From assembly GCA_009760855.2 (NCBI GenBank), contig WPIO01000004.1, forward strand, positions 13,961,501 through 14,021,500: DNA of 60,000 nucleotides, read 5' to 3'. Of this stretch, positions 59,393 to 60,000 are shown in pieces. The position numbers were made by a program, and so were the translations under genes. Position 1 is the first letter of the stretch, and every line of letters begins with the position of its first letter. Under the pieces are notes generated by a model. The model saw only the letters and a list, made by a program, of their open reading frames with translations, searched no databases and was not told the DNA's origin. This stretch comes from Cristatella mucedo (Eukaryota; Bryozoa; Phylactolaemata; Cristatellidae).

Positions 59393-59965
59393 TGTTCCGG
59401 CGAAACCTTTCGACATCGCCACGCTCGTACAGCTGTAGCCAAAACTTCCCGCCTCGCTGCTCCCTGAGACGGACGTTGTTGTCCGTGCGTTAACAGCTTC
59501 ATCCGCATGCGAACGGCGGCGTGCATTAGCAGGTCGGCGTTTCGCCTGCGGCGCCGACCTGCGGGCTCAAGCTGTCACCGGGGCGTGGCAAGCCGATGGG
59601 TTCCCAGTTGGCTAGCACGGCACTCCACGTTACACCGCATAGCCGGCCGGAAGACAGTCTGCTTCTGCTCTTTCTCAGTCACCTCTTTCTGCTAGCAACG
59701 CGCCCTCTAAGGCTGCCATCTAAAAGTAGCCTTACCAGAGCCGGAAGCCAAAAATTCAAATATACCAAGTGCGGTAGTCACCTGCTAAGCTGTAATTCAC
59801 CTGTGGGACAACTATCAGCTATAAACTCTCAGGTACGGCCCCCCCCGGCTGCCTCTGTCCACGTGGACGACGGTAGAGCCAATGAGGTATTGAGCCATTG
59901 GGCTGAAATGTCGATACGGTCGCAAGACCGGCTCTAAATTCACGGAAAGCAGTCGTTATGTAATT
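59393..59965. other. Interval without recognised genes
   Basis: Contains a short inverted match (aggtcggcg...gcgccgacct, about 59531-59562). No supported gene. Confidence 0.4.
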
Positions 59966-59967
59966 TA

Positions 59968-60000
59968 TCTCCGCCTGTAACTCCACAAAGCCACAGAGAC
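59968..60000 (-). mobile_element. LINE-B 3' end, cut by the window edge
   Basis: tctccgcctgtaactccaca then aagccacagagac matches the 3' terminus of the LINE-B copies at 48.1 and 50.9 kb. The element body must lie to the right of the window. Confidence 0.65.

Noticed and set aside
59099-59526. Repetitive proteins (PYPIRTRSVPD-like and GSGTDRVRIGY-like) on both strands
   Set aside because: They arise from the 11/12-bp tandem array. The mixed unit lengths shift frame repeatedly, so no frame is preserved by selection.

Overview
The window is genomic DNA of an invertebrate animal. The genes have spliceosomal GT-AG introns, and the sequence between them is packed with tRNA-headed SINEs, two families of broken non-LTR retrotransposons (called LINE-A and LINE-B here), microsatellites and one hAT MITE. 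Two recognised genes belong to flagellated sperm or cilia (CFAP299 and TMEM249, a CatSper channel subunit), which fits a metazoan with motile sperm. The phylum cannot be fixed from the sequence. A lophotrochozoan is a guess only.

Layout. 1-17.5 kb: no gene recognised; SINEs, (GA)n tracts, a SPIN/URR1-like hAT MITE at 3.5 kb, the best LINE-A copy at 9.2-11.1 kb (reverse transcriptase with two frameshifts), a large inverted repeat built from SINE tails at 12.2-12.5 kb, and a 31-bp minisatellite carrying CACGTG boxes. 18.3-22.9 kb (+): complete six-exon CFAP299, 232 aa. 25.1-38.1 kb (-): complete ten-exon cathepsin F-like cysteine protease with Cys, His and Asn all present, its introns full of transposon fragments. 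39.7-41.2 kb (+): a three-exon gene, 172 aa, that I do not recognise. 43.2-44.2 kb (+): a probable very small gene with two possible first exons. 46.0-46.7 kb (+): TMEM249 as one uninterrupted coding exon. 47-52.7 kb: small ORF, SINEs and LINE fragments. 52.7-58.3 kb: a strongly GC- and CpG-rich block with a twin-IQ-motif protein on the minus strand, a candidate acidic/basic exon, a 61-base C tract and a perfect 24-bp hairpin. 59.15-59.39 kb: a tandem array mixing 11- and 12-bp units. The last bases are the 3' end of a LINE-B copy that runs off the window.

How the parts relate. CFAP299 and the cathepsin gene converge; the cathepsin gene and the unknown 39.7 kb gene diverge. CFAP299 (axoneme assembly) and TMEM249 (CatSper complex) both act in the sperm flagellum, and the IQ-motif protein is a possible calmodulin binder, so the window holds two or three probable flagellar genes. 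There is no sign that they are co-regulated. Exon boundaries of the named genes were set by reading splice sites, phases and protein similarity by eye; no alignment or transcript data were available.
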